Shown here piece by piece: positions 17,188-25,822 of a stretch of DNA of 28,556 nucleotides. This DNA is from Armatimonadaceae bacterium (GTDB lineage: Bacteria > Armatimonadota > Armatimonadia > Armatimonadales > Armatimonadaceae): the NCBI GenBank assembly GCA_030446525.1, contig JAUJNC010000057.1, forward strand, positions 1-28,556, in the 5' to 3' direction. The notes below the pieces were generated by a model. It worked only from the letters and a program-made list of their open reading frames with translations. It did no database searches and had not been told where the DNA came from. How positions within the stretch are numbered: the stretch's first letter is position 1; each line of letters opens with the position of its first letter. The position numbers and the translations under genes are program-made.

Positions 17188-18129
17188 ATGCGCATGCTGA
17201 TCACCGGGGCGACCGGGTTTGTCGGCGGCTGGCTCGCCGAGGAGCTCGACCGGGCCTACCCGCAGGCCCAGTTCTGGGGCACGGCCCACGGCACGGCCGT
17301 CTCCGGGGAGCTCCCGTCGGCGCTCCGCCTGCTGCCCTGCGACCTGACCGACGCCGATGCGACCGCCCGGGTCGTCGAGGCGGCCCGGCCCGACCGCGTG
17401 TTCCACCTGGCCGGGTGGGCGGCCGGGGCGGGCGGCGACGCGGCGCGGATCCGCCAGGCCAACGTGACGGCGACGGTGCAGCTGCTGCGGGCGCTGGAGG
17501 GGGCGGGGCGCCCTTGCCGCGTGCTGCTGGCCTCGACGGGCTACGTCTACGGCGCCACGCGCCCCGGCCGCCCGGCCCGGGAGGACGACCCGCTCCACCC
17601 GGTCGGGGACTACGCCGAGTCCAAGGCGGCCATGGAGCGCGCGGCGCAGCCCTTCGCCGGGGGCGGTCTTTCCCTGGTGGCGGCGCGGGCGCTCAACCAC
17701 ACGGGGCCGCGCCAGGGGCCGGATTTCGTGGTGCCCGCCTTCGCGCGGCAGATCGCCCGCATCGAGCGGGGGCTGGAGCCGCCCGTCGTGCGCGTCGGCA
17801 ACCTCGAAGCCACGCGCGACTTCCTGCACGTGCGGGACGTGGTCCGGGCGTACCGCCTCCTCCTCGAGACGGACGAGGCGCCCTGGCACGTGGTGAACGT
17901 GGCGTCCGGCGCGGGGGTCACCATACAGGCCGTGCTGGACCAGCTGCTGGCGCTGGCGCGCGCGGAGCTGTCGGTCGAGCGGGACCCGCAGCGGATGCGC
18001 CCCTCGGACCTGCCCGAGTGCGTGAGCGACCCCGCGCGGCTGACGGCGCTCACCGGCTGGCGTCCCGAGACGAGCCTGCAGGATCTGCTTGCGGAGACGC
18101 TCGACTGGTGGCGCGGGCAGGTCTCGTAG
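17188..18129 (+). CDS. rmd: GDP-4-keto-6-deoxymannose reductase (RMD-like), probably giving GDP-D-rhamnose
   Basis: A 313-residue extended short-chain dehydrogenase. It shows the Rossmann loop ITGATGFVGGWLAEEL, VFHLAGWAA, the catalytic region ASTGYVYG and Y142-AES-K146. The block ARALNHTGPRQGPDFVVPAF, followed by VVRVGNLEATRDFLHVRDVV, is characteristic of GDP-6-deoxy-D-lyxo-4-hexulose reductases. Position directly after gmd supports reduction of the Gmd product to GDP-D-rhamnose. The stereochemical outcome cannot be read from the sequence. The start ATG at 17188 has GGGGTGG just upstream. A small GC hairpin followed by GAGTTTT just after the stop may weakly terminate the operon. Confidence 0.85.
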   Translation: MRMLITGATGFVGGWLAEELDRAYPQAQFWGTAHGTAVSGELPSALRLLPCDLTDADATARVVEAARPDRVFHLAGWAAGAGGDAARIRQANVTATVQLLRALEGAGRPCRVLLASTGYVYGATRPGRPAREDDPLHPVGDYAESKAAMERAAQPFAGGGLSLVAARALNHTGPRQGPDFVVPAFARQIARIERGLEPPVVRVGNLEATRDFLHVRDVVRAYRLLLETDEAPWHVVNVASGAGVTIQAVLDQLLALARAELSVERDPQRMRPSDLPECVSDPARLTALTGWRPETSLQDLLAETLDWWRGQVS

Positions 18130-18130
18130 G

Positions 18131-18150
18131 GCCCCACGGGGGCGAGTTTT
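18131..18150 (+). terminator. Weak terminator-like hairpin after rmd
   Basis: GCCCC-ACG-GGGGC (18131-18143) is followed by GAGTTTT. The stem is only 5 bp and the T-run is short. It overlaps the first box of the promoter module, so it may just be part of that region. Confidence 0.25.
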
Positions 18151-18193
18151 ACCCGCGGCTATACTGGGTATAATTCATTTCGCCGGATAGCCG
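18146..18193 (+). promoter_or_regulatory. Exporter promoter module, copy 3 (upstream of wzm2)
   Basis: GTTTTACC (18146-18153), 15 nt ending GGG, TATAAT (18169-18174), 9 nt, CGGATAGCCG (18184-18193). The first and last boxes are identical to copy 1 while the spacers differ, which argues for selection on the boxes themselves. Confidence 0.65.
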
Positions 18194-18266
18194 ATGTCGG
18201 TGTCAGGGGCGTCCGGCGTTTCTCGTCCACGCGCACAAACTCCCCCTGTACGAAGCAAAAAGGCCC

Positions 18267-18281
18267 TGGCACGCGTCTTGC
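18267..18281 (+). promoter_or_regulatory. Sigma-54-type -24/-12 element upstream of wzm2 (distal)
   Basis: TGGCACG-4 nt-TTGC with GG (18268-18269) and GC (18280-18281) exactly 10 nt apart, which is the sigma-54 consensus and spacing. Transcription would begin near 18293, about 80 bp before the wzm2 ATG. Confidence 0.55.
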
Positions 18282-18300
18282 CAGCATATCCCGGTAGAGA

Positions 18301-18330
18301 GCCACGCGCGGGTCGGTGTGGTCGCGTGGC
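18301..18330. promoter_or_regulatory. 8-bp inverted repeat between the tandem sigma-54-type elements
   Basis: GCCACGCG (18301-18308) and CGCGTGGC (18323-18330) are exact reverse complements 14 nt apart. The right arm overlaps the GG of the proximal -24 element, so a protein bound here, or the RNA hairpin, could affect expression of wzm2. Confidence 0.4.
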
Positions 18331-18341
18331 ATACTACTTGC
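18327..18341 (+). promoter_or_regulatory. Sigma-54-type element upstream of wzm2 (proximal)
   Basis: TGGCATA-4 nt-TTGC with GG (18328-18329) and GC (18340-18341) 10 nt apart, placed exactly 60 bp after the distal element. Transcription would begin near 18353, leaving a 22-nt leader before the ATG. The match is slightly poorer than the other two. Confidence 0.4.
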
Positions 18342-18374
18342 GGGGGAACCCTGTTGCGTGAAAGTCAGACACTA

Positions 18375-19229
18375 ATGGAACATTCGCTTTCTCAAACGCG
18401 GAAGCCGCACCTGGTGATCGAACCCAGCTCCGGCTGGGTCTCGCTGAACCTGCGGGAGCTGTGGCATTTCCGGGACCTTCTCCTTACCCTGGCGGCGCGC
18501 GACGTCAAGCTGCGCTACCGCCAGACGGCGCTCGGCCCCGTCTGGGTGCTGCTCGGGCCGCTGCTGTCGGCCGGCATCTTCTCGTTCGTCTTCACCAATC
18601 TGGCGGCTCTGCCCACGGACGGCGTCCCCGGACTTTTGTTCGTGTACATCGGCATGATGGCGTTCAGCGCCTTCTCCAACACGCTGGGCAAAACGGCCGG
18701 CAGCCTGGTGGGCAATCAGCATCTGGTCTCCAAGGTTTACTTCCCGCGCATGATCCTGCCGCTGTCGGTCGTGTTTTCCGTGCTGATCGACTTCCTGGTG
18801 GCACTGTGCGTGACCGCCGCCCTGATGCTGTATTTCCGCCAGCCGGTGTCCCCGGCCGTCGTGCTGCTCCCGTTCTGGCTGGGCCTGATCCTGCTGTTCG
18901 CCCTCGGGATCGGGCTTGTGTTTGCCGCGCTGATCGTCACCTACCGGGACGTCGGCTTCGCCATCGGCCCGCTGACCCAGTTCCTCCAGTTTGCCAGCCC
19001 GGTTGTCTATCCGGTGTCGCTGGTGTCCGGGAAGCTGGGGCGCCTGCTGCCGCTGTACTACCTCAACCCGATGGCGAGCCTGATCCAGGGCTTCCGCTGG
19101 TCGCTGGTCGGTGGCACCGCGCCGCCCGTCGCGTTCGTCGTCTACTCCGTCTGTTTCACCATCGTCCTCTTCTTCGCAGGCGCCTATCTGTTCGGAAAAA
19201 TGGAGCGCAGGTTCGCCGATGTCATCTAG
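18375..19229 (+). CDS. Polysaccharide ABC transporter permease Wzm (copy 2)
   Basis: A 284-residue ABC-2 type permease. From ATG 18375 it begins MEHSLSQTRKPHLVIEPSSG and continues with NLRELWHFRDLLLTLAARDV, the amphipathic N-terminal segment typical of Wzm proteins. KLRYRQTALGPVWVLLGPLL and five further hydrophobic segments follow, with the family blocks VSKVYFPRMILPLSVV, VTYRDVGFAIG and YLNPMASLIQGFRW. It ends GKMERRFADVI. The last codons overlap the wzt2 ATG by 11 nt, so the pair is translationally coupled and should form one exporter. Its start region carries the promoter module and two sigma-54-type elements. Confidence 0.93.
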   Translation: MEHSLSQTRKPHLVIEPSSGWVSLNLRELWHFRDLLLTLAARDVKLRYRQTALGPVWVLLGPLLSAGIFSFVFTNLAALPTDGVPGLLFVYIGMMAFSAFSNTLGKTAGSLVGNQHLVSKVYFPRMILPLSVVFSVLIDFLVALCVTAALMLYFRQPVSPAVVLLPFWLGLILLFALGIGLVFAALIVTYRDVGFAIGPLTQFLQFASPVVYPVSLVSGKLGRLLPLYYLNPMASLIQGFRWSLVGGTAPPVAFVVYSVCFTIVLFFAGAYLFGKMERRFADVI

Positions 19230-19861
19230 GAACGTGGCCATATCGATCCGGGGCTCAGCAAGTGCTACACCCTGGCCCACAACGCCCCCAAGCACGACTC
19301 GCTGCGCGAGGCGGCCGCGGGCTGGCTCCGGGGCCCGCGCCGGCGCGCCCGCCGCGAGACCTTCTGGGCGCTCAAAGACGTGGACCTGGAGGTGCGCCAG
19401 GGCGACGTGGTGGGCCTGATCGGGCGCAACGGGGCGGGCAAGAGCACGCTGCTCAAGGTCCTCTCGCGCATCACCGAGCCCACGGCCGGGCGCGTGGGCC
19501 TGCGCGGGCGGGTGGGCAGCCTGCTGGAGGTGGGCACGGGCTTCCACCCGAGCCTGACGGGGCGCGAGAACATCTTCCTCAACGGGGCGATCCTGGGGAT
19601 GCGCCGGCGCGAGATCGAGCGCCAGTTCGAGGCGATGGTGGAGTTCGCGGGGGTGGAGCGGTTCCTGGACACGCCGGTCAAGCGCTACTCGTCGGGCATG
19701 TACGTGCGCCTTGCCTTCGCGGTGGCCGCGCACCTGGAGCCCGAGATCCTGATCGTCGACGAGGTGCTGGCGGTGGGCGACGCCGCCTTCCAGAAGAAGT
19801 GCCTGGGCAAGATGGGCGACGTGGCCAAGCAGGGGCGCACCATCCTCTTCGTCAGCCACAA
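19212..19861 (+). repeat. Duplicated segment, copy B (wzm2 tip plus wzt2 ATPase domain)
   Basis: The counterpart of 13848-14493. In this copy the upstream sequence is a complete, in-frame wzm gene, so it is likely the original and the other the derived copy. Both copies share the same missing base at the GGCTCAGC position (B near 19251-19258). Confidence 0.95.
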
Positions 19862-20543
19862 CATGGACCCGATCCGGCGGCTGTGCACGCGGGCGGTGTG
19901 GCTGGACGGCGGGACGGTCCGGATGGTCGGCGACACCACCCGGTGCCTGTCCGAGTATCTCCTGCGGGAGGTGCGGGAAAGCGGCAAGGTCGTCTTCGAC
20001 CCGCCGCACCAGATGGGCAACGACATGCCGGTCCGCCTGCATACGGTGCAGATCGCCGACGAGACCGGCGCGGTCACGACCCGCTTCTCGGCCCGCTCGC
20101 CGATCCGCGTCCAGATCGAATGGGAGAGCTACGCGCGGCTTTACAAGCCGCGCGTCGGCTTCGTCCTGCAGACGGCGGACGGGCTGGACGTGCTGACCGC
20201 GCTGGACGCGAACTCCTGGGGCGACGAGTGGCTGACGCCCGGGCGCCGGATCTCGTCGTGCGTGATCCCCGGGGGGCTCCTCAACGAGGGCGAGTACGTG
20301 ATCGACGTGGGCGGGGACGGGAACCCCGACAGCCCGGGATCCTTCGACTTCACGCGCAGCCGGACGGGCGCGGTCCTGCGCTTCGAGGTCGACGACGACA
20401 TGACGCTGCCGAACAAGTACTACGGCCAGGAGGGCTTCCGCGATTCCCGGTGGCCGGGCATACTCCTGCTCAACCTGCCGTGGACGCAGGAGCACATCTC
20501 ACAAGAAGAACGGTCGAACGACCTGATAGGAGTTGGGGCATGA
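19219..20543 (+). CDS. Polysaccharide ABC transporter ATPase Wzt (copy 2), one frame break near the N-terminus
   Basis: The ATG at 19219 overlaps the wzm2 stop. MSSRNVAISIRG is read first. One missing base near 19253 then shifts the frame, after which LSKCYTLAHNAPKHDSLREA continues to ALKDVDLEVRQGDVVGLIGR. From about 19380 the frame is unbroken. It includes Walker A GRNGAGKST, signature YSSGMYVRLAF, Walker B ILIVDEVLAVGD and SHN. The C-terminal region (from about 19862) carries a Wzt-type beta-sandwich with GKVVFDPPHQMGND, IRVQIEWESYARLYKPRVGF and VDVGGDGN-like segments, unlike wzt1. Such domains bind the glycan end and set specificity. If the break is real, an internal GTG at 19380 would give a protein lacking the first strands. 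The TGA overlaps the next ATG (ATGA). Confidence 0.88.
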
Positions 20544-21517
20544 ACGAAAACAACACCAACCAGTGGGCGGACAAGCGGGTTTGCGTCACCGGCGGCCGGG
20601 GGTTCCTGGGCAGCCGCGTCCTGGCCCAGCTCAAGCAGCAGGGCGCGGACGTCGTTTCCTGCAGCCGGAGCACCGGCTGCGACCTGCGCTCCCTGGACCA
20701 GGCGGTGCGCTTCTTCGAGCAGAACAAGCCCGAGGTCGTGATCAACTGCGCCTCCAACCAGGGCGGCATCGCGTACCAGAAGCTGTACCCCGGCCAGATC
20801 TATTACGACAATCTGTTGATGGGCGCTAACACGATGGAAGGCGCCCGGCTGGCCGGCGTCCAAAAGTACGTGAACATCATCGCCGGCTGCGCTTATCCGG
20901 GCGACCCACGTGACGGCATCCTGCGCGAGGACGAGTTCGAAGCCGGCCCGATGCACCCGACCGTGGACAACTACGGCGCCACCAAGCGCGGCGCCGTCAT
21001 GCAGGCCAAGTGCTACCAGCGCCAGTACGGCTTCGAGGCCGTCTCGCTGATCCTGATCAACCTGTACGGTCCCGGCGAGCATTTCCACCCGGACCGCTCG
21101 CACGCCCTGGCGGCGCTGCTGCGCAAGTTTTACGAGGCCAAGCGGGACAACGCGCCCGAGGTGGTTCTGTGGGGGACCGGGCGGGGGGTCCGCGAATGGC
21201 TTTACGTCGACGACGCGGCCGAGGGGATCCTGCGCGCCGCCGCGTCCTACGGCGACATCGAGCCGCTCAACATCGCCGTCGGGCAGGGCCACACCATCGA
21301 TCAGCTGGCCCAGATGATCAAGGAGATCGTCGGATACGAGGGCCGCATCGCCTACGACACGACCAAGTCGGACGGCGCGCTGCGCAAGACCGGCGACATC
21401 ACCAAGATGAAGGCCGTGCTGGGCTGGGAGCCGCGCACGCCGATACAGACCGGGATCCGCTGCACGCTGGACTGGTTCACCGAGAATTACGACGAGGCCA
21501 CGTCGGGGGTGGCATAG
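20540..21517 (+). CDS. NAD(P)-dependent GDP-L-fucose-synthase-like epimerase/reductase
   Basis: A 325-residue extended short-chain dehydrogenase with CVTGGRGFLGSRVL near the N-terminus. The block VINCASNQGGIAYQKLYPGQ is followed by IYYDNLLMGANTMEGARLAG and IIAGCAYPGD. Catalytic Y145-GAT-K149 precedes YQRQYGFEAVSLILINLYGP, then HFHPDRSHALAALLRKFYEA and WGTGRGVREWLYVDDAAEGI. These follow the order of GDP-4-keto-6-deoxymannose 3,5-epimerase-4-reductase (fucose synthase). With gmd in the same locus, GDP-L-fucose or a related 6-deoxyhexose is a likely product. The usual SSCIYP catalytic block reads AGCAYP here, so activity might differ. Its ATG overlaps the wzt2 stop, and the next gene starts 1 bp after its own stop. 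Confidence 0.8.
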   Translation: MNENNTNQWADKRVCVTGGRGFLGSRVLAQLKQQGADVVSCSRSTGCDLRSLDQAVRFFEQNKPEVVINCASNQGGIAYQKLYPGQIYYDNLLMGANTMEGARLAGVQKYVNIIAGCAYPGDPRDGILREDEFEAGPMHPTVDNYGATKRGAVMQAKCYQRQYGFEAVSLILINLYGPGEHFHPDRSHALAALLRKFYEAKRDNAPEVVLWGTGRGVREWLYVDDAAEGILRAAASYGDIEPLNIAVGQGHTIDQLAQMIKEIVGYEGRIAYDTTKSDGALRKTGDITKMKAVLGWEPRTPIQTGIRCTLDWFTENYDEATSGVA

Positions 21518-21518
21518 G

Positions 21519-22615
21519 ATGGACTTTTTCCACACCACGATCACGCCCGGCGCGATCGAGCGGGCGACCCAGGTGCTGCAGTCGGGCTGGCTGAGCGAGG
21601 GGCGCCTGGTCAAGGAGTTCGAGGCCGCCCTGTCGTCGCGGCTGGGGATCCAGAACCCGGTGGCGGTGAACAGCGGCACCTCGGCGCTGCACCTGGCGCT
21701 CGCCCTGTGCGGCGTCGGGCCGGGGGACGAGGTGATCCTGCCCGCGCAGACGTTCGTCGCCACGGGCCTGGTCATCCTGATGCAGGGGGCCACACCGGTC
21801 TTCGCCGACATCGACCCGCAGACCGGCAACCTTTCGCCCGCCGCGATCCGCGAGAAGATCACCCCGCGCACCCGGGCCGTGATGCCGGTGCACTGGGGCG
21901 GCTACCCCTGCGACATGGACGAGATCAACACCCTGGCCGCCGAAAACGGCCTGGCCGTGATCGAAGACGCCGCGCACGCGCTCGGCGCGCGCTACAAGGA
22001 CTGCCTGGCCGGCGCCCTGTCACGCTTCACCGCGTTCTCGTTCCAGGCGATCAAGCACCTGACCACGGGCGACGGCGGGGCGCTCTGCTGCCTGGTCGAG
22101 GCGGACGCCAAAGCCGCCTTCGTGCGGCGCTGGTTCGGCATCGACCGGGCCAACAGCCAGCCTTCCTTTTGGGGGAGCGGATCTACGACATCGAGGCGGT
22201 GGGTTACAAGTACCACCTGAACGACCTGGCGGCCGCGGTGGGGCTGGGGAACCTGGAAGGTTCGGGCAGGATCTGGAGCGGCGCCAGCAGATCGGCGCCC
22301 AGTACCGCGAGCAGCCTGGCGGACGTCGCGGGCCTTGAACTGCTCCGGCAGGAAGGGGACCGCACCAACGCGTACTGGCTCTTCACCGTCCTGGTGGAGC
22401 GGCGCGAGGATTTCATCCGCAAGCTGAAGGAGCGGGGCGTCCCCGCGTCGGTGGTGCACCTGCGGATCGACCACAACTCCGTCTTCGGCGGCCTGCGCGA
22501 CGATCTGCCGGGGCAGGCCGAGTTCAACGAGCGTCAGGTGGCGATCCCCGTGCACCAGGGGCTGAGCGACGAGGAGGTCGAGCGGGTGACGGGCACGATT
22601 CGTGCGGGATGGTAG
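21519..22615 (+). CDS. DegT/DnrJ/EryC1/StrS sugar aminotransferase (two frame breaks)
   Basis: A PLP enzyme that places an amino group on a keto-sugar nucleotide. The N-terminal part shows VLQSGWLSEGRLVKEFEAAL, VNSGTSALHLALALCGVGPG, DEVILPAQTFVATG and EDAAHALGARYKD. The Schiff-base lysine is K179 in FSFQAIKHLTTGDGG, so this is an aminotransferase and not the histidine-bearing dehydratase subgroup. Near 22160 the frame changes to ERIYDIEAVGYKYHLNDLAA. Near 22258-22315 a third frame reads FGQDLERRQQIGAQYREQ before the main frame returns with LADVAGLELL and ends VTGTIRAGW. With gmd present, GDP-perosamine formation is plausible, though other keto-sugars are possible. The two breaks are single-base and colinear, probably sequence errors. 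Confidence 0.85.
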
Positions 22616-22648
22616 TCGGCGCCCCGCCGGCGGCGCGTAGAGATTCTT

Positions 22649-24535
22649 ATGACCGAGAACCTGGATTTGCGACAGCCTGTTGAGGAAGCCCTCGAGCGGG
22701 GGGCCTGGGCGGAGGCGAACGCGGCGCTGGCCGCGCTGTGGCGCCGGCAGCCGACGCCCGCCACGGCGGGCTACGTGGTGTCCCGCTACGAGCGCCTGCG
22801 GGCGCACCTGCCGCTGGCGCCCTGCCGGCTGGCCGTCCTGCGGTCGTTCACCGTGGAGCCCGTCGTGCCCCTGCTGCGCGCGGCGGCCTTCGCCGGGGGT
22901 ATCGACCTCACCGTGCAGGTGGGCGACTTCAACGCCTACGCCCAGGAGATGCTGAACGGGAACAGCGGTCTGTACGGTTTCGAGCCGGACGTGGTCGTCC
23001 TGGCCGTCCAGACCCGAGACGTGGCGCCCGACCTTTGGGAGCGCTTCACCGGCTTATCGCCCGACCAGGCCGAGGCCGCGGCCCGGCGCTGCGCGGACGG
23101 CTTCCGGGACTGGGCGCGGGCGTTCCGCGCGCACAGCCGGGCGCACCTGATCGTGCACAACCTGGAGCTCCCGGCGGTCCCCGGTCCGGGGATCCTGGAC
23201 GGCCAATCGGAGGCGGGCCAGGCCGCCCTGATCCGGGGGATCAACCGGGAGCTGTGCCGGCTGGCGGGCGATCACGCCGGGGTTTATGTGCTCGACTACG
23301 ACGGCCTGGTCGCGCGGCAGGGGCGCGCGCGCTGGCACGACGAGCGCAAGTGGCTGACGATGCGCATGCCCCTTGCCGCCGACAGCCTCGTCCACCTGGC
23401 CGGCGAGTGGCTGCGCTTCCTCCACCCGCTCGCGGGCAGGGTCTGCAAGGTGCTGGCCACGGACCTGGACAACACACTCTGGGGGGGCGTGATCGGGGAA
23501 GAGGGGATGGCCGGGATCAAGGTCGGCCCGGAACACCCCGGCGCCGCGCACCAGGCGCTGCAGCGGGCGATGCTCGACCTCTACCATCGGGGCGTCATCC
23601 TGGCCGTGTGCAGCAAAAACAACCCGGCGGACGCCTTGGAGGCGCTCCAAAGCCACCCGGGCATGCTGCTGCGGCCCGCGCACTTCGCGGCCCTGCGCGT
23701 CAACTGGAACGACAAGGCCCAGAGCCTGCGCGAGATCGCCGCCGAGCTGAACGTCGGCGTCGACGCGGTCGCCTTTCTGGACGACAACCCGGTCGAGCGG
23801 GAGCGCGTGCGCGCCGACCTGCCCGAGGTGACGGTGATCGAGCTGCCGGAGGATGTGGCGGGCTATGCGCAGGCGCTGCGCCAAAGCCCGGTCTTCGAGC
23901 GGCTCACCCTGTCGGCCGAGGACCGGGAGCGGGGGCGCCATTACAGCGGGCAGCGTCAGCGGGCCGAGTTCGAGCGCGGCGCGGCCTCGCTGGAGGACTT
24001 TTATCGCTCCCTGCAGCAGGAGGCCGAAATCGCGCCGGTGACGCGCGAAACGCTCGCGCGGGTGGCGCAGCTGACGCAGAAGACGAACCAGTTCAACCTG
24101 ACCACGCGCCGCTATACGGAGCAGCAGATCGCCGAGCTGGCGGCAAGTCCCGGGTGGCAAGTCTACTCGCTGCGCGTCAAAGACAGGTTCGGGGACAACG
24201 GGATCGTCGGCGTGGCGATCCTGTGCCGCGCCGGGGAGGTCTGCGAGGTGGACACCTTCCTCCTCAGCTGCCGCGTGATCGGCCGGACGGTCGAGACCGC
24301 GTTCCTGTCGCACCTGGTCGCGGAGGCGCGCGCCGACGGGGGCAGGCGCCTGGAGGGCTGGTTCTTGCCGACCAAAAAGAACGCGCCCGCCGAGGGCTTC
24401 TACGCCGCCCACGGCTTCCGGCGCTCGGAGCAGCGAGAGGCGGGCAGCCTCTGGTCGCTCGATCTGGAGGAGGCCCATATCGCCTGCCCCGAGTGGATCC
24501 GGGTGACCTGTCTGGAAAAGGCTTTTGTCGCATGA
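22649..24535 (+). CDS. FkbH-like HAD-superfamily protein with C-terminal acyltransferase-like domain
   Basis: A 628-residue protein. An N-terminal domain (about 1-260) is followed by a class IIIC HAD phosphatase core: LATDLDNTLWGGVIGEEGMA with nucleophile D272, VCSKNNPADA, and FLDDNPVERERV near 376-387. The C-terminal third (from LARVAQLTQKTNQFNLTTRR) resembles a GNAT fold, including VDTFLLSCRVIGRTVETAFL and KKNAPAEGFYAAHGFRRS. FkbH proteins transfer a glyceryl unit from 1,3-bisphosphoglycerate to an acyl carrier protein, with phosphate removal by the HAD core. An acyl carrier protein gene overlaps its stop (ATGA), which fits this. In a glycan locus the three-carbon unit probably decorates a sugar. 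This role is inferred, while the family assignment is firm. Confidence 0.9.
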   Translation: MTENLDLRQPVEEALERGAWAEANAALAALWRRQPTPATAGYVVSRYERLRAHLPLAPCRLAVLRSFTVEPVVPLLRAAAFAGGIDLTVQVGDFNAYAQEMLNGNSGLYGFEPDVVVLAVQTRDVAPDLWERFTGLSPDQAEAAARRCADGFRDWARAFRAHSRAHLIVHNLELPAVPGPGILDGQSEAGQAALIRGINRELCRLAGDHAGVYVLDYDGLVARQGRARWHDERKWLTMRMPLAADSLVHLAGEWLRFLHPLAGRVCKVLATDLDNTLWGGVIGEEGMAGIKVGPEHPGAAHQALQRAMLDLYHRGVILAVCSKNNPADALEALQSHPGMLLRPAHFAALRVNWNDKAQSLREIAAELNVGVDAVAFLDDNPVERERVRADLPEVTVIELPEDVAGYAQALRQSPVFERLTLSAEDRERGRHYSGQRQRAEFERGAASLEDFYRSLQQEAEIAPVTRETLARVAQLTQKTNQFNLTTRRYTEQQIAELAASPGWQVYSLRVKDRFGDNGIVGVAILCRAGEVCEVDTFLLSCRVIGRTVETAFLSHLVAEARADGGRRLEGWFLPTKKNAPAEGFYAAHGFRRSEQREAGSLWSLDLEEAHIACPEWIRVTCLEKAFVA

Positions 24536-24795
24536 TGAATCATTCCGTTTTGCAGGGCGTACGGCAGGTGGCGGCCGACGTCTTCGGCGTGCCGGTCGAG
24601 CGGATCACGCCGGAGTCTTCGCCCGACTCGCTGGAAGCCTGGGACTCGCTCCAGCACTTGAATTTCGTTCTGGCACTCGAACAAGCCTTCGAGGTGGAGT
24701 TCGAGCCGGAAGAGATGGAGCGCATGCGGTCCGTCGAACAAAGCGTCCGGAGCATCGAAGAGATACGATCACGCAGGCAGCCGGAGGCGGCGTGA
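24532..24795 (+). CDS. Acyl carrier protein (partner of the FkbH-like protein)
   Basis: An 87-residue acidic protein with the 4'-phosphopantetheine site in EAWDSLQHLNFVLALEQAF (S39, counted from ATG 24532). EVEFEPEEMERMRSVEQSV completes the four-helix ACP pattern. The ATG overlaps the FkbH-like stop; a second ATG at 24535 is equally possible. Free-standing ACPs next to FkbH-like genes carry glyceryl or related hydroxyacyl groups. No acyl-ligase or ketosynthase is nearby, which argues against a fatty acid role. Confidence 0.92.
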   Translation: MMNHSVLQGVRQVAADVFGVPVERITPESSPDSLEAWDSLQHLNFVLALEQAFEVEFEPEEMERMRSVEQSVRSIEEIRSRRQPEAA

Positions 24796-24847
24796 CAAAC
24801 CGACCGGGCCCGTCACAAGCGCGGCCCCACAAATTGGAGGGAAAAGG

Positions 24848-25777
24848 ATGAAGATACTTGTTACGGGTGGCGCCGGTTATATCGGCTGTGTTTTGGTGCC
24901 GCTGCTGCTGGAGAACGGGCACCAGGTGCGGGTGCTGGACAGCCTGATGTACGGCGGCACGGGCCTGCTGCCGCACTTCCGCAACCCGCGCTTCGATTTC
25001 GTCAAGGGCGACATCCGCGACCCGCAGGCCGTGCGCGAGGCGATGCGCGGCTGCGACGCGGTGATCCACCTGGCCGCCATCGTCGGCTTCCCTGCCTGCC
25101 GCACCAACCCCGACCTGGCGCAGACGGTGAACGTGGACGGCACCCGGGTGGTCGGCGAGGCCGCCGGGCGGGACCGCCTGGTGCTGTTCGGCTCGACCGG
25201 CAGCAACTACGGCGCCCTGGTGGACGCGGTCTGCACCGAGGAGACGCCGCTCAACCCGCTCAGCCTGTACGGCAAGACCAAGACGGCGGCCGAGCAGTAC
25301 CTGCTGGAAAACAACAACGCCATCGCCTACCGGTTCGCCACGGCGTTCGGGCTGTCGCCGCGCATGCGCCTGGACCTGCTGGTCAACGACTTCGTTTATA
25401 CCGCCCTGAAGCAGCGCTACCTGGTGGTGTACGAGTCGCACTTCATGCGCAGCTTCATCCACGTCCACGACATGGCCCGCTCGTTCCTGTTCGGCATCGA
25501 GAACGCCGACCGGATGCGGGGCGAGGTCTACAACGTCGGCTCGGAGACCATGAACTACAGCAAGGCGCAGGTTTGCGAGATGATCCGCGAGAAGGTGGAC
25601 TACTACCTGCACTGCGCCGCCGTGGGCGAGGACGCGGACAAGCGCAACTACGTGGTCTCCTACAAAAAGATCCGCGGCCTGGGCTACAATACCACCGTCA
25701 CCCAGGAGCAGGGGATCGACGAGCTGGTACGCGCGCTGCAGGTCGTGGATGTCAAGAACCCGTACTCCAATGTGTGA
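24848..25777 (+). CDS. NAD-dependent nucleotide-sugar epimerase/dehydratase (UDP-glucose 4-epimerase-like)
   Basis: A 309-residue extended short-chain dehydrogenase. ILVTGGAGYIGCVLVPLLLE gives the Rossmann loop. VKGDIRDPQAVREAMRGCDA and VIHLAAIVGFPACRTNPDLA follow, then GSTGSNYG and catalytic Y141-GKT-K145. Later blocks are YRFATAFGLSPRMRLDLLVN and RSFIHVHDMARSFLFGIENA. The substrate cannot be told: the family includes epimerases, dehydratases and reductases of several NDP-sugars. A strong GGAGGGAAAAGG precedes the ATG. It lies 52 bp after the acp gene, and the next gene starts 45 bp later, so it belongs to the same operon. Confidence 0.88.
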   Translation: MKILVTGGAGYIGCVLVPLLLENGHQVRVLDSLMYGGTGLLPHFRNPRFDFVKGDIRDPQAVREAMRGCDAVIHLAAIVGFPACRTNPDLAQTVNVDGTRVVGEAAGRDRLVLFGSTGSNYGALVDAVCTEETPLNPLSLYGKTKTAAEQYLLENNNAIAYRFATAFGLSPRMRLDLLVNDFVYTALKQRYLVVYESHFMRSFIHVHDMARSFLFGIENADRMRGEVYNVGSETMNYSKAQVCEMIREKVDYYLHCAAVGEDADKRNYVVSYKKIRGLGYNTTVTQEQGIDELVRALQVVDVKNPYSNV

Positions 25778-25822
25778 CGGGCGCCGCGCGCTCCGCACCG
25801 CAGGAGGGGAGGGGGTGCCGCC

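Noticed and set aside
18372..20495. Minus-strand open frame of 707 codons opposite wzm2/wzt2
   Set aside because: Antisense shadow of two confidently identified genes. It resembles the antisense of wzt1 only because the DNA is duplicated.
23333..23348. TGGCACG in the FkbH-like gene as a sigma-54 site
   Set aside because: It has GC at the right distance but not TTGC, and it lies inside coding sequence.
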